Part shown: piece after piece, positions 17,492 through 27,557 of the stretch
How positions within the stretch are numbered: position 1 is the stretch's first letter
Layout: the number at the start of each line of letters is the position of its first letter
Assembly: GCF_002940685.1 (NCBI RefSeq)
Contig: NZ_PNFP01000017.1
Span: 100,837 to 164,836 of the forward strand
DNA: 64,000 nucleotides
From: Ensifer adhaerens
Lineage (GTDB): Bacteria; Pseudomonadota; Alphaproteobacteria; Rhizobiales; Rhizobiaceae
Reading direction: 5' to 3'
Made by a program: the position numbers and the translations under genes
The notes under the pieces: model-generated
Told to the model about the DNA's origin: nothing
Seen by the model: the letters and a program-made list of their open reading frames with translations, nothing else
The model's database searches: none

Positions 17492-18922
17492 TTAGCGGCG
17501 CTTCTTTGCCTTGGACTCGTACGGGTTGTCGCCCGAACGGAAGTGCATGCGGATCGGCACGCCCGGCAGGTCGAAGTCGTTGCGCAGGCCGTTGATCAGG
17601 TAGCGCACGTAGGATTCCGGCAGCGCGTCGGGGCGCGTGCAGGAGATCATGAAGCCCGGCGGGCGGGCCTTCACCTGGGTCATGTACTTCAGTTTCAGAC
17701 GGCGGCCGGAAACGGCCGGTGGCGGATGCTGAATCGTCTGCGATTCCAGCCAGCGGTTGAGCCGCGCGGTCGAGATGCGGCGGTTCCAGGTCTTGTCGGT
17801 CTCGATGATCGCCTGCATCAGCCGATCGAGGCCATAGCCGGTGTGGCCGGAAATCGGCACGGCGCGGATGCCGCGGGCCTGCGGCAGCAGCCGCTCGGTC
17901 TTTTCGCGAAGATCGGCGAGCACCGCCTGCCAGTCCTCGACCAGATCCCACTTGTTGAAGGCGAGAACTGCCGCCCGGCCCTCGCGCAGGACGAGATCGA
18001 CAATCTGCAGGTCCTGCTTCTCGAAGGGAATGGTCGCGTCGAAGACGATAACCACCGTTTCGGCAAAGCGGATGGCGCGCAGCGCATCGGCGACCGAGAG
18101 CTTTTCGAGCTTCTCCTGCACCTTGGCCTTGCGGCGCATGCCGGCAGTGTCGAACATCTTGATGGTGCGGCCCCGCCAGTCCCATTCGACCGAGATGGAA
18201 TCGCGGGTGATGCCGGCTTCCGGGCCGGTCAACAGGCGGTCTTCGCCGAGGAAGCGGTTGATCAGCGTCGACTTGCCGGCGTTCGGCCGGCCGACGATCG
18301 CCACGCGCAGCGGCTTGGTCTCGTCATAGGCGGTCTCCACCTCTTCGTCTTCACCGTCGTCCTTGAACGTCGGACGCAGATCGATATCGGTTTCGGCCAC
18401 ATCGTCTTCCGGCGGGTAGGCCCGGTCTTCGCCGATCGCGGCGACGATCGCATCGCGCAGATCGAGCATGCCCTGGCCATGTTCGGCCGAGATCGGGCAA
18501 GGCTCGCCAAGGCCGAGGGTGAAGGCATCGTAGAAGCCGCCGTCGGAGCCGCGGGCCTCGGACTTGTTGGCGACCAGCACCACCGGCTTGCCGCGGCGGC
18601 GCAACATTTCGGCAAGCGTCTCGTCGGCCGGCGTCAGGCCGCCCTTGGCGTCGACCAGGAACAGCGAAAGATCGGCCTCGTCGATCGCCGCTTCCGTCTG
18701 CGCCCACATGCGCCCCTGCAGCGTGTCGGGTGCCGATTGCTCGAGACCGGCCGTGTCGATGATGCGGAAGCGCAGATCGATCAGCTTGGCATCGCCCGGC
18801 CGCCGGTCGCGGGTAACGCCCGGCGTATCGTCGACGAGCGCCAGCTTCTTGCCGACCAGACGGTTGAACAAGGTGGACTTGCCGACATTGGGACGCCCGA
18901 CGATGGCGACGGTGAAGCTCAT
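17492..18922 (-). CDS. der: Ribosome-assembly GTPase Der (EngA)
   Basis: An essential GTPase for 50S subunit maturation, 476 residues with two tandem G domains and a KH-like C-terminal domain. Domain 1 has GRPNVGKS (9-16), DTAG and NKSE. Domain 2 has GRPNAGKS (about 210), DTAGMRRK and NKWD. The acidic linker DGEDEEVE between them is typical. The basic C-terminus ends in KAKKRR. The ATG at 18922 starts directly before the first G1 strand; 42 upstream codons are also open but lack family similarity. A hairpin repeat abuts the stop. Confidence 0.97.
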   Translation of the reverse strand: MSFTVAIVGRPNVGKSTLFNRLVGKKLALVDDTPGVTRDRRPGDAKLIDLRFRIIDTAGLEQSAPDTLQGRMWAQTEAAIDEADLSLFLVDAKGGLTPADETLAEMLRRRGKPVVLVANKSEARGSDGGFYDAFTLGLGEPCPISAEHGQGMLDLRDAIVAAIGEDRAYPPEDDVAETDIDLRPTFKDDGEDEEVETAYDETKPLRVAIVGRPNAGKSTLINRFLGEDRLLTGPEAGITRDSISVEWDWRGRTIKMFDTAGMRRKAKVQEKLEKLSVADALRAIRFAETVVIVFDATIPFEKQDLQIVDLVLREGRAAVLAFNKWDLVEDWQAVLADLREKTERLLPQARGIRAVPISGHTGYGLDRLMQAIIETDKTWNRRISTARLNRWLESQTIQHPPPAVSGRRLKLKYMTQVKARPPGFMISCTRPDALPESYVRYLINGLRNDFDLPGVPIRMHFRSGDNPYESKAKKRR

Positions 18923-19051
18923 GGATCTGTTCCGTTTCCGCTTGGAGCGCGAAAGCCCACAGGTTGGGTCGCGCTCGTATTTTCGTTCTCTGCCGCACTC
19001 GGGCGACACGGGAGCGCTTCCGTTGGGGAGCCGCTCTGATTGTTTCATGCA

Positions 19052-19089
19052 GTTCCCAGGCGCAAACGCTTACGCACTTTTCCTGGAAC
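19052..19089 (-). repeat. Hairpin repeat, copy 2
   Basis: GTTCCCAGG (19052-19060) pairs with CCTGGAAC (19082-19089) around a loop containing ACGCTTACGCACTTTT. It lies in tandem with copy 3. Confidence 0.65.
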
Positions 19090-19106
19090 GGCTTGTCTGC
19101 CTTACG

Positions 19107-19150
19107 CCGTTCCGGACGCAAAACCGCTCACGCACTTTTGCTGGAACTGC
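19107..19150 (-). repeat. Hairpin repeat, copy 3
   Basis: GTTCC (19109-19113) pairs with GGAAC (19143-19147), and GCAAAA with TTTTGC. Compared with copy 1 the inner stem changed from GGAAAA/TTTTCC to GCAAAA/TTTTGC, a compensated pair change, while the loop CCGCTCACGCAC stayed similar. Confidence 0.7.
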
Positions 19151-19259
19151 TTTAAATGCTTTAGCGCACAACCCCAAGATCGAGACCGATTTTGGGATCA
19201 TGCGCTTACTCTTGCGGGTCTTGCACCCTGTGCCCATCCCAAGGAGGACGGGCGGAAAC

Positions 19260-19928
19260 TCATGCCTTGCCGCTGGCGGCGATCACGTCGAGCAGCATCT
19301 GGGCGCGGCCGGTGACGTTGCGCGGGCTCTGCGCATCGTCGACGATCTGCTGGAACCAGGCCTTCGCCTTGGCGTAGTCGCCGGCCTTGTAGGCCGCAAG
19401 ACCAAGGGCTTCACGGGCCGAATGGCGCATGTTGTTCTGCGGCGTCGTCAACTGTTCGACTTCGGCCGAGACCTGCTCGTAGCTGCCGGCGTCGACCAGC
19501 AGATAGGCGGCGCGCAGGCGAGCCGCGTCGCGGATCGCTTCGGGAACGCCGGCATCCTTGCCGATTTCGGAGAATGCCTTGGCGGCCGCGTCCGCCTCAC
19601 CTTTCTGTGCCTGGAGCGTGGCTGCACGCAGGCGCGCAAGCACCGGATAGGCGCCGTAGCCGTCTTTCTCAAGACCGTTCAGCGCAGCCAGCGCCTCGTC
19701 CGTCTTGTTTTCCTTGGCAAGGTTGAGCGCCTGCAGGAACGCGTCGCCCGACTTCGAGGACGCGCCGTCCTGCCAATAGTCGAAGCCGACCTTGCCGATG
19801 GTGCCGAGAACGATGAGCACGGCGATCGCCACGATGACGCCGCCGAAGCGGGTCCAGATGCTCTTCATCTGGTCGGAACGCAGTTCCTCATTCACCTCGC
19901 GGATAAAGCTGTCGTCTTGGTTCGCCAT
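19260..19928 (-). CDS. Membrane-anchored TPR protein (YfgM-like)
   Basis: A 222-residue protein with a cytosolic N-terminus (EVNEELRSDQMKSIWTRFG), one membrane helix (about residues 29-48, VIVAIAVLIVLGTIGKVGF) and a periplasmic tetratricopeptide-like helical domain. Proteins of this architecture, often encoded beside der/engA, are YfgM-like ancillary partners of the Sec translocon or periplasmic chaperone network. The order TPR protein then der on the same strand is the common one in proteobacteria and supports the assignment. It shows no enzymatic motifs. Confidence 0.8.
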   Translation of the reverse strand: MANQDDSFIREVNEELRSDQMKSIWTRFGGVIVAIAVLIVLGTIGKVGFDYWQDGASSKSGDAFLQALNLAKENKTDEALAALNGLEKDGYGAYPVLARLRAATLQAQKGEADAAAKAFSEIGKDAGVPEAIRDAARLRAAYLLVDAGSYEQVSAEVEQLTTPQNNMRHSAREALGLAAYKAGDYAKAKAWFQQIVDDAQSPRNVTGRAQMLLDVIAASGKA

Positions 19929-20108
19929 CTATTGCCCCGGCCTTGCCTGCCACTGGTCCCTCTTTCCCATCATCTTTCGACGGTCAGGGAGACGTCCGAT
20001 CTCAAACTCTTCGAGCGTGCATGGCGCGCCCTTGCGCACGCGCCGCACTCTCATGGATTTTGCGCCTTCTACCCGATTTTGCGGCGCTTGTAAGGGGGCG
20101 AACGTTAT

Positions 20109-20696
20109 TTAGCCCATCACCACGGGTGCAACGCCGATCAACCATTCGTGCAGCTTCCAGACGAAGAGCCCGTAGGCGGCAAGGCCGATGACGATGGCGA
20201 GCACGTCGTTGGAGGTCGACTTGAACACCGGCAGCACGCGTTCGCCCGCCCGTTCGCGGCGTTTCAGCGAGATGCGCAGGATCACCGCCCAGGCAAGAAA
20301 CGAGCCGAACAGCAGGACGGAGGAGGTCTCGCCGTTCGCCAAGAGATGCGACAGCGCCCAGATCTTGATCGACAGCACCTGCGGATGCTTGACCGCAACG
20401 GCGATGCGCCCGGCCGGGAGGAAGCCGGCAGCAAGGAAGATGAAGGCGAAAAGCATCAAGAGAAGCGCGATATGGCGCAGGAACACCGGCGGATCGTAGA
20501 GCATGCCCGTTTCATTGCGGGCCTGGCCGAAGCCATAAATGATCAGACAGAGGCCGATGAGGCTGAGGATCGCATATATCCCCATCCAGGTGCCCTTGCC
20601 GCGGCTCTCGATGATGCCGGCGCGAAAACCGGGCGCGACCACGCGGATCAGGTGCATTCCAAGAAAGATGATGATGCCGAGAACGAGTATCGCCAT
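20109..20696 (-). CDS. NnrU-family integral membrane protein
   Basis: A 195-residue protein with about six membrane helices. It contains the NnrU signature region IRVVAPGFRAGI near the N-terminus and KHPQVLSIKIWALSHLLANGE in the middle (about residues 103-125). NnrU was linked to nitrite and nitric oxide metabolism in Rhodobacter, and related proteins are haem- or isoprenoid-associated methyltransferase-like membrane proteins. No denitrification gene is nearby, so the role here is open. It is the gene upstream of the TPR protein on the same strand, 180 nt apart. Confidence 0.82.
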   Translation of the reverse strand: MAILVLGIIIFLGMHLIRVVAPGFRAGIIESRGKGTWMGIYAILSLIGLCLIIYGFGQARNETGMLYDPPVFLRHIALLLMLFAFIFLAAGFLPAGRIAVAVKHPQVLSIKIWALSHLLANGETSSVLLFGSFLAWAVILRISLKRRERAGERVLPVFKSTSNDVLAIVIGLAAYGLFVWKLHEWLIGVAPVVMG

Positions 20697-20921
20697 AGGG
20701 CCACCGCTTTGTTCGAGTATCGGGCAAGCTCAGCGCCGCGCGTCAAAGAAAGACGGAAGCAGACCGCTGATGCGCGTTGATTTTCAGTGCCATCGGTTCA
20801 TGGGGCCGATTCTGCCCCGGTCGCTATGGAGTAGCCTTGATGGCGCGTTTTTTCCAGACCGATCAAAGGATTGCCGCATTTTCGAACCATTTGCGACAAA
20901 ACCAAAACAGTGCAGTTGATC

Positions 20922-21929
20922 ATGATCCGTATTCCGCTTGCCCTCTCGCTCGCCCTTCTTCCCGCTCTTGCCAGGGCCGAGCCGGCGTCGCCTGCCGCCG
21001 TTCCCGCCGGCGACAAGCAACTGGTGATCGTCTCGTTTGACGGCGCCCATGACAACGCGCTTTGGGAGAAGAGCCTGGTGATGAGCAAGCGCACGGGTGC
21101 GCATTTTACCTACTTCCTCTCCTGCACCTTCCTGATGACCAGAGCGGACGGCAAGGCGCTCTACAAGCCGCCGGGCCAGAAACCGGGCCGCTCGAATGTC
21201 GGCTTTGCGCAGAGCCGCGAAGAGATCGCAGCCCGCGCCGGCCATATCTGGCAGGCCCATCTCGACGGCCACGACATCGCTAGCCACGCCTGCGGCCACT
21301 TCGACGGCAAGGGCTGGAGCAAGGCCGACTGGCAAAACGAATTCTCGACCTTCAACACCGCGCTCAAGGACGCCTGGAAGAAGGCGGACAAGCCCGAGGC
21401 CGAGCCGGCGGGCTGGGCCGAATTCGCCGCGACCGGGATCAAGGGCTTCCGCGCCCCCTATCTGTCGCTGAGCGACGGCCTCGTGCCGGCACTGAAGGCA
21501 GACAACTTCACCTACGACGCAAGCCTGGTGACCAAGGGCCCGGGCTGGCCGACGGCAAAGGACGGGATGCCGCGCTTCGGCCTGCCGCTGATCCCCGAGG
21601 GGCCGTCGCAGCGCCCCGTCATCGGCATGGATTACAATCTCTTCGTCCGCCACTCCATGGGCGTCGAGAACAAGAAGGACAGCGCCCGCTTCGAGGAGCG
21701 CACCTACGAGGCCTACAGGAAAGCCTTCGACCGCGAATACACGGGCGACCGCATTCCCCTGCAGCTCGGCTTCCATTTCGTCGAAATGAACGGCGGCGCC
21801 TACTGGCGCGCGCTCGACCGCCTGCTGGGCGAAGTCTGCGGCAAGCCTGATGTCGCCTGCGTCAGCTACGCCCAGGCGCTGCCGCTGATCGAGCAGGCAA
21901 AAAAGAAGGCGGGTCGAACCGCCTTCTGA
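20922..21929 (+). CDS. Secreted polysaccharide deacetylase-like protein
   Basis: A 335-residue exported protein of the NodB-homology (carbohydrate esterase 4-like) superfamily. The signal peptide LALSLALLPALARA is cleaved before EPASP. The first metal-site motif appears as VSFDGAHDN (about residues 37-45) and the His motif as ASHACGHFDG (about 117-126), followed by FRAPYLSLS. These would bind a divalent metal and remove acetyl groups from a polysaccharide such as peptidoglycan or exopolysaccharide. Because the canonical TFDD-type motif is altered to SFDGAHD, substrate and activity are uncertain. The start at 20922 is chosen for the signal peptide. It converges with the BacA-like gene. Confidence 0.8.
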   Translation: MIRIPLALSLALLPALARAEPASPAAVPAGDKQLVIVSFDGAHDNALWEKSLVMSKRTGAHFTYFLSCTFLMTRADGKALYKPPGQKPGRSNVGFAQSREEIAARAGHIWQAHLDGHDIASHACGHFDGKGWSKADWQNEFSTFNTALKDAWKKADKPEAEPAGWAEFAATGIKGFRAPYLSLSDGLVPALKADNFTYDASLVTKGPGWPTAKDGMPRFGLPLIPEGPSQRPVIGMDYNLFVRHSMGVENKKDSARFEERTYEAYRKAFDREYTGDRIPLQLGFHFVEMNGGAYWRALDRLLGEVCGKPDVACVSYAQALPLIEQAKKKAGRTAF

Positions 21930-21950
21930 TTGCTGATTGTTCGGACTGGC

Positions 21951-23210
21951 TCAGGCCAGTTCCTCTTCGCCACCAACCGCGATGTATTTCTGATCGATGT
22001 GCGGCAGCGGCTCGTCGTCGATCGCGGCTTCGAAGGCGCGAAGGCGCTTGTAGATCGACAGGAGCTCGACGATCGTCGTCCAGGAATTGACGAGATACTG
22101 GAAGGAGCTTCGCACCTGTTCGAAAACGTTCTGGATTTGCCCCATGAGCCCGAGCGTCAGCTTGCCGGCGACGATCGACGGCACGAGAACAAAGGTACCG
22201 AACAGGTTGTCCGCCTGCAGATAGAAGATCCGGGCGATGTTGAAATACATGTAGTGGAAGTACAGGCGGAAGTAGTTGCGCCTGACGTTCGCGAAGAGCT
22301 CGGCAAGCGTCAGCGGATTGGCGCGATCTTCATGGTCCTCGCCATAGACCAGTTCCTTGCGGTACGCGGCCTCGACGCGCTGATTGCGGAACTCGAGCCC
22401 GGGAAGTTTGATACCAACGAGCGCAAGGAAGGCCGTTCCGAATAGCGACCAGAAGATCGCCGCCCAGACCAGAGCATGCGCGATCTCGCCAACGAAAGGT
22501 AGCTCCGTCACCTTCTCCGAGAACTGGAACAGCACCGGAAGGAACGCAATCAGCGTCATCAAGGAACTCACCAGTCCTACGCCCAGCCGCTCGACGGTCG
22601 TCGAAAAGCGCATCGTGTCTTCCTGAACACGCTGGGAGGCGCCCTCGATATGACGCAGCTTCGGCCAATGGGAAATGTAGAATTCGTTCATCGCGGTGCG
22701 CCAGCGGAAGATGTAGTGGCTGACGAAAAACAGATTGAGCACGCCGACGGTAATCGCCACGAATGCGATGCCGGCAAAGCCGATCATGCCCATGTAGAGC
22801 TGCGACGCCGTCACCGGCGCGGTCCTGGCCAGCGCCTGCTGGATCGTGTCGTAGAACGGCCCATACCAGGCATTGATCGCAACACTGACCTGAACCGAGA
22901 AGTAGGTGTTGAAGATGATCAGCGCCGAGCCGAGAACCGACCAGTTTTGCCAACGATGGGGGCTGTAAACGAACCAGAATGCAGAGAAGATGGCGACGAC
23001 GATCGCGTAGTAGATGTAGAACCACAGGAACGGCGCGGACCAGAAAACCGAGACGCCGATCACCGGACTTTCGCCCGGAGGCAACGGCGGCAGGCCGATG
23101 TATGCACCAAGAGTGCCGGCCCCACCATACCAGGCAAGAATAGCAAGAAGCGTCCAGACCGCGGCGGATATGAAGAAGAGCTTCGGTTTCGGGAAAAAGG
23201 ATAAGAACAA
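21951..23210 (-). CDS. BacA/SbmA-family peptide transporter
   Basis: An inner-membrane proton-driven importer of antimicrobial and proline-rich peptides, about 419 residues, SbmA_BacA family. It has about seven hydrophobic segments. The start is decided by homology: the TTG at 23210 gives [13 protein letters not shown], matching the N-terminus and 420-residue length of rhizobial BacA. A longer frame to 23291 exists without such support. Blocks such as [35 protein letters not shown] and [11 protein letters not shown] are family hallmarks. In legume symbionts BacA protects bacteroids from plant NCR peptides; whether this is BacA itself or a second paralogue cannot be told here. Confidence 0.88.
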   Translation of the reverse strand: MFLSFFPKPKLFFISAAVWTLLAILAWYGGAGTLGAYIGLPPLPPGESPVIGVSVFWSAPFLWFYIYYAIVVAIFSAFWFVYSPHRWQNWSVLGSALIIFNTYFSVQVSVAINAWYGPFYDTIQQALARTAPVTASQLYMGMIGFAGIAFVAITVGVLNLFFVSHYIFRWRTAMNEFYISHWPKLRHIEGASQRVQEDTMRFSTTVERLGVGLVSSLMTLIAFLPVLFQFSEKVTELPFVGEIAHALVWAAIFWSLFGTAFLALVGIKLPGLEFRNQRVEAAYRKELVYGEDHEDRANPLTLAELFANVRRNYFRLYFHYMYFNIARIFYLQADNLFGTFVLVPSIVAGKLTLGLMGQIQNVFEQVRSSFQYLVNSWTTIVELLSIYKRLRAFEAAIDDEPLPHIDQKYIAVGGEEELA

Positions 23211-23376
23211 GTGCTGCACTCTCGTTTCGGATGAGGCGAACAACTCGCCTCTCGAAGCGCCGAAACTAGGGCAAAGCGATGCTCTCAACAATCGGATAAT
23301 ATAAACGTTACTGTTATTTCATCCGCTCAGCCGACCATATTGCAAGGACGTTTTTCAGTTCCGCGAGGGCCGTTGA

Positions 23377-24576
23377 CTAGCCCCTCAACGCCGCGGAGAT
23401 CGGCTTCAACTCGGCGACAATTACGCCACCGCAGATGAAGAGCACCGCTGCCGCAATCAACGTCGGCGCGGCGAAGCTGCCGGTGCGCTCCGCAAGCCGG
23501 CCGGCAACGAGCGGCCCGACGATCTGGCCGATGCCGAAGGCGGCGGTCATCAGGGCCAGCGCCTTGCGCGGGCTATCGGGCGCAAGCCGCCGGCCGATCT
23601 GCAGGCCGTAGGCGGTGATCATCATGAAGGTGGCGCCGAGCATCAGGCCGCCGGCAAGCGGCGCATAGGGCAAGGGCAGGCTGACCGTCAGCACCAGGCC
23701 GACCGCCTCGACCAGAAGCCCGATCGCATAGACGCCGGCAAGGCCGAAACGCGGCACGGCAAAGCGCCAGAGATAGACGGAGAGTGCCGCGGCAAGCCCC
23801 GTCAGAAGCCAGGCGAGGAACTCGACGCTGTGTCCGCCGCTGCCGTCGCGCGCCATGGTGACGAGGAAGGTGGCGGTGATCACGTAGCCGAAGCCGAAGA
23901 GCGCGTAGGTGAACGTCACCACGGTCAGCGGCCGCGTCCAGCGCAGCGGCTTTTCGCGCACGCCGCCGCCGCCCGACGAAGGGACGCCCGGCAGAAGCGC
24001 CGCGACGACGATGGTTCCGATCAGCCCGACCAGCGCGCCGGTGAACCAGTCGCCCATGGACGTGGTCAGGCCCGCATGGCCCGCCAGCGGGTTCGCCCAG
24101 ACTGAGAGCGATGAAAATGCGATGCCGAGACCGACGCCGCCGAAATGGACAGCAGGGACATGTTCCGACCGCGCAAGCAGGCCGTGGCCAAGGACGATGC
24201 CGGAGATGAAGATCATCGCAAAGGCACTGGCAAGGCCTGCGAGGAACCGGATGAGCGCCAGCACGACAACGGAGGATGACAGCCCCATCGCCGCCAGGAG
24301 CACCGTCGTGGCGGCGAGCGCCAGAAGACCGATCCGGCGCTCATGCCCATGGGCCCAGCCATAGGCGGCAAGGATGGCGCCGGCCAGATAGCCGACGAAG
24401 TTGGCCGAGGCGATGAGCCCGGCATCCCCTGGCGACAGGCCGAGATCGGCCATCATCGCCGGCAGGATCGGCGTGTAGGAAAAACGGCCGAAACCCATGG
24501 CAACGGCCATGGCAATGGCGCCGGCGGCTGCCGTGGCGGCGATGTTGGTCTGCAGCGGTCTGTCGAGCGTGGTCAT
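23377..24576 (-). CDS. MFS transporter, YbfB/YjiJ family
   Basis: A 399-residue major facilitator with twelve predicted membrane segments. The N-terminal MAVAMGFGRFSYTPILPAM block is the hallmark of the YbfB/YjiJ group. A central loop (SSGGGGVREKPLRW, about 200-213) separates the two halves. It is a single gene on the minus strand without co-directional partners close by. Substrates of this group are not established; drug or metabolite efflux is the usual prediction. Confidence 0.82.
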   Translation of the reverse strand: MTTLDRPLQTNIAATAAAGAIAMAVAMGFGRFSYTPILPAMMADLGLSPGDAGLIASANFVGYLAGAILAAYGWAHGHERRIGLLALAATTVLLAAMGLSSSVVVLALIRFLAGLASAFAMIFISGIVLGHGLLARSEHVPAVHFGGVGLGIAFSSLSVWANPLAGHAGLTTSMGDWFTGALVGLIGTIVVAALLPGVPSSGGGGVREKPLRWTRPLTVVTFTYALFGFGYVITATFLVTMARDGSGGHSVEFLAWLLTGLAAALSVYLWRFAVPRFGLAGVYAIGLLVEAVGLVLTVSLPLPYAPLAGGLMLGATFMMITAYGLQIGRRLAPDSPRKALALMTAAFGIGQIVGPLVAGRLAERTGSFAAPTLIAAAVLFICGGVIVAELKPISAALRG

Positions 24577-24785
24577 ATCATTTTATTGCGCCGCAACACG
24601 ACGCACGACAAACGACAATAATTGAAGGATCTATTGAAGAAATCGAACGATCAACGATTTCAATGGCTTAGACCAATCGCCGGAAAGGTGGGATACGCCA
24701 CATCCCGGCGGCAGATCATGCACCGCAGCGATGAAGAAAAAATCGTCTGAGGACGACGGAGGCTGCAGGCCGCCGTATCCCCGGT

Positions 24786-25535
24786 TCAGCCCGGCAGCGT
24801 CACCACCAGCGGTCCGCCGCGGGTGACGACGACGGTGTGCTCGTACTGCACCGTCGGCGCACGCGGATCGCTGTAGAGCGTCCAGTCGTCGTTGCCGCCC
24901 TCGGCCCATTGCGCGCCCATCGACAGGAAGGGCTCGACGGTGAAGACCATGCCGTCGGTCATGCGGCGGCGCTCGCGCGGGTCGGGCCAGGTGGCGATCT
25001 CGGTCGGCTCCTCGTGCAGCGAGCGGCCGATACCGTGGCTGGCGAGATTGGTGACGAGCGAATAGCGGTTCTTGCGCGCGAAGTCGCCGATCGCATTGCC
25101 GATGGCTGCCAGCGGCTGGTCGGGGCGCACCTGCTTGAGGCCGACCCACATCGCCCGCTTGCCATCGCGGCAGAGCCGATCGATCGCCGCCGTGACCGGT
25201 GGCACCGGGAACGAGGCGCCGGTGTCGGCGAAGATGCCGTCCTTTTCAGCCGAGACGTCGATGTTGACGAGATCGCCGGCCTTGATGACGCGGCCGCCGG
25301 GAATGCCGTGGGCGATTTCCTCGTTGACGCTGATGCAGGTGGCGCCGGGAAAGTTGTAGCAAAGCTCCGGCGCCGAGCGTGCGCCGGCCTCTTCCAGAAC
25401 CTTGCGACCGATCGCATCCAGCTCCGCCGTGGTGATACCGGGCTCCAGTGCCTCGCCCATTGCCTGAAGCGCATTGGCGCAGATGCGGCCGATTTCCTTC
25501 AGCCGCAGCAGGTCTTCTTCGTTGTTGAGGGTCAT
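24786..25535 (-). CDS. map: Type I methionine aminopeptidase
   Basis: Removes the initiator methionine from nascent proteins. The 249-residue enzyme has the metal-binding residues in NIDVSAEKDGIFADTG (two Asp), SHGIGRSLHEEP (His), TVEPF (Glu) and the final QYEHTVVV (Glu). The active-site His is in EIAHGIPGG. The Lys-rich N-terminal extension of some type Ic enzymes is missing. Rhizobia usually carry more than one map gene and this may be the accessory copy, since it is not next to ribosomal or secY genes. The reading DVSAEKDGIFADT differs slightly from the usual DVT-DG-HGD pattern. Confidence 0.88.
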   Translation of the reverse strand: MTLNNEEDLLRLKEIGRICANALQAMGEALEPGITTAELDAIGRKVLEEAGARSAPELCYNFPGATCISVNEEIAHGIPGGRVIKAGDLVNIDVSAEKDGIFADTGASFPVPPVTAAIDRLCRDGKRAMWVGLKQVRPDQPLAAIGNAIGDFARKNRYSLVTNLASHGIGRSLHEEPTEIATWPDPRERRRMTDGMVFTVEPFLSMGAQWAEGGNDDWTLYSDPRAPTVQYEHTVVVTRGGPLVVTLPG

Positions 25536-25633
25536 CCGTGTCTCGCTTTCGCGCTCACATGTAGCGTGTCATGGAGCGTTATTCCAGCGCAGAGCGGAAT
25601 GGCCGGGAGCAAACGCCCCCGGCCTTCGAACAG

Positions 25634-26692
25634 TCAGGCTATAGCGGGTGCCGCCGCCTTCTCTTCGGCCACCGCCTTGCGCACCAGCGGCGCCACCTTG
25701 GTGCCGTAGAGCTCGATGCCGCGCATGATCTGGTCGTGCGGCATCGGCCCGATCGCCATCTGCAGCAGGAAGCGATCGTTGCGGAACAGCTTCCAGTTCT
25801 CGACGATCTTCTCGGCCACCGTTTCGGGGTCGCCGAGGAAGAGATTGCCGGAGGGGCTGCGCGCCTGGTCGAAATGCGCCCGGCTGGTCGGTCCCCAGCC
25901 GCGCTCGCGGCCAATGCGGTTCATCACTTCGGCCTGCGGCCCGTAGAACTGGTCAGCGGCAAGTTCCGTCGTGTCGGCGATGAAGCCGTGCACGTTGATG
26001 CTGGTCTTCAGCTTGGCCGCATCTTGGCCGGCGCGGCGGGCAGCCTCGCGGTAGAGGTCGAAGAGCGGCGCGAAACGGCGGGGTTCGCCGCCGATGATCG
26101 CAAGCGCCACCGGCAGGCCGAGCGCACCGGCGCGCGCCACCGATTGTGGCGTGCCGCCGACGGCGATCCAGAGCGGCAGCACCTCTTGCAGCGGCCGCGG
26201 ATAGACGCCGCGATCGTGGATCGCCGGTCGCATCTCGCCCGCCCACGAGACCTTCTCGCTCTCGCGCAGCGCCATCAGCAGATCGAGCTTCTCGGCAAAG
26301 AGCTGGTCGTAGTCGTCGAGCGACTGGCCGAACAGCGGGAAGGACTCGATGAACGACCCGCGGCCAGCCATGATCTCGGCGCGCCCGCCCGATATCAGGT
26401 CCAGCGTCGAAAACTGCTGGAAGACACGCACGGGATCGTCCGAACTCAGCACGGTGACGGCGCTCGACAGCCGGATGTTCTTCGTCCTTGCCGCTGCGGC
26501 CGCGAGGATGACGGCGGGCGCGGAGGCCGCGTAGTCAGGCCGATGGTGTTCGCCGAGCCCGAAGACGTCGAGCCCGACCTGATCGGCAAGCTCGATTTCT
26601 TCGAGCAGGTTGTTGAGGCGGCGTTGCCCCTCCCTGCCCTTGTCGTCGGCGTTCGGATCGACATCCGCAAACGTGTAAAGCCCGAGTTCCAT
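25634..26692 (-). CDS. LLM-class (luciferase-like) flavin-dependent oxidoreductase
   Basis: A 352-residue FMN/F420-type monooxygenase-fold protein. It starts [14 protein letters not shown] and contains [11 protein letters not shown] (about residues 45-55), [15 protein letters not shown] and [12 protein letters not shown], the usual luciferase-like blocks. The substrate is unknown. It lies 106 nt downstream of a TetR gene on the same strand, with a perfect 33-bp palindrome between them, so regulation by that TetR protein is plausible. The open frame reaches far upstream into the TetR gene, but only residues from 26692 on have family similarity. Confidence 0.85.
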   Translation of the reverse strand: MELGLYTFADVDPNADDKGREGQRRLNNLLEEIELADQVGLDVFGLGEHHRPDYAASAPAVILAAAAARTKNIRLSSAVTVLSSDDPVRVFQQFSTLDLISGGRAEIMAGRGSFIESFPLFGQSLDDYDQLFAEKLDLLMALRESEKVSWAGEMRPAIHDRGVYPRPLQEVLPLWIAVGGTPQSVARAGALGLPVALAIIGGEPRRFAPLFDLYREAARRAGQDAAKLKTSINVHGFIADTTELAADQFYGPQAEVMNRIGRERGWGPTSRAHFDQARSPSGNLFLGDPETVAEKIVENWKLFRNDRFLLQMAIGPMPHDQIMRGIELYGTKVAPLVRKAVAEEKAAAPAIA

Positions 26693-26752
26693 GATGTCTG
26701 TCCTTTTTCTGTTTGCACAACAGATAGTTGGCGCACACAGGAGCAGCAAATA

Positions 26753-26785
26753 CGCATCCGGGAAACACTGTGTTTCCCGGATGCG
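26753..26785. promoter_or_regulatory. Perfect 33-bp palindrome upstream of the LLM oxidoreductase gene
   Basis: The arms CGCATCCGGGAAACAC (26753-26768) and GTGTTTCCCGGATGCG (26770-26785) are perfect complements around one central base. It lies 61-93 bp before the oxidoreductase start and 13 bp after the TetR stop. It could be an operator or a transcript-end hairpin; there is no T tract. Confidence 0.6.
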
Positions 26786-26798
26786 CACGAATGAAGCC

Positions 26799-27494
26799 TC
26801 ACCCTCTCGGCAGACCGTCAAGCAAAACGTCGAGACCTTTTCTGAACGTGCCATCCCAATCGCTGTCCAGGAGCAGGCGCGTGCGCTCGATCGTCGGATA
26901 GCGCTCGCTGAGCGCCGAGAGGCGCTCTTGTCCGGCGGCCTGATCGGCGTCCGAAAGGGCGAAGCTCGCCCGGGTGACGGTGGCGCCGAGCACGTAGTTC
27001 CAGAGCGACCAGATCGCAACGTTCATGTCCGCGTCGGCAACGCCGGCTCTCGACAGCGCCTCGCTCATGGTTTCCAGGCGGCCGAGGATATTCGCGCCGA
27101 GCGCCCGGCGTGGCAGCAGCGACGCCGACCAGGGATGGCGCAGCATGATTGCGCGCCAGTCCTCGAGCATGCGGACCACACCCTTGCGCCAGTCTTCGAC
27201 ATCATCGGTCTGCGGCTGGTCGAGAAAGGCAAACACGGCATCGAGCGCCAGATCGAAGACCTCCTCCTTGTTACCGACATGCCAATAGAGGCTCATGACC
27301 CCCGCGCCGAGACGGTCGGCGAGCTGGCGCATCTTCAATCCCTCGATACCCTCGGCATCGAGCAGTTCGACCGCGGTCGCCACGATGCGCTCCAGAGACA
27401 GGGACGGCTCGCCACCCGGCTTCCGCCCGGCCTGAGCTGTCGCCTCTACCCGTGGAGGGCGCTTGCCCTGCCCGCCGTTCCGTTTGACTGCCAT
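26799..27494 (-). CDS. TetR/AcrR-family transcriptional regulator
   Basis: A 231-residue repressor. It has a basic N-terminal tail and then the TetR helix-turn-helix (about residues 33-80: [29 protein letters not shown], then [11 protein letters not shown]). The ligand domain resembles the TetR_C class found with tetracycline- and drug-responsive members ([11 protein letters not shown]). It is divergent from the RidA gene, and a duplicated operator-like palindrome fills the gap between them, which implies auto-regulation and control of RidA. The luciferase-like oxidoreductase follows on the same strand. Ligand unknown. Confidence 0.88.
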   Translation of the reverse strand: MAVKRNGGQGKRPPRVEATAQAGRKPGGEPSLSLERIVATAVELLDAEGIEGLKMRQLADRLGAGVMSLYWHVGNKEEVFDLALDAVFAFLDQPQTDDVEDWRKGVVRMLEDWRAIMLRHPWSASLLPRRALGANILGRLETMSEALSRAGVADADMNVAIWSLWNYVLGATVTRASFALSDADQAAGQERLSALSERYPTIERTRLLLDSDWDGTFRKGLDVLLDGLPRG

Positions 27495-27557
27495 GCGTCT
27501 TCCCTACTGATTGGAGCATCGATTTATGCCGACACTGCGACGGATGTCGACCCTGAG

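Larger units (their letters stand above)
18923..19259. other. Gene-free stretch carrying two hairpin repeats
   Basis: No credible gene lies between der and the TPR protein. The stretch contains two copies of the hairpin repeat (19052-19089, 19107-19150) and presumably the der promoter. Confidence 0.65.
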
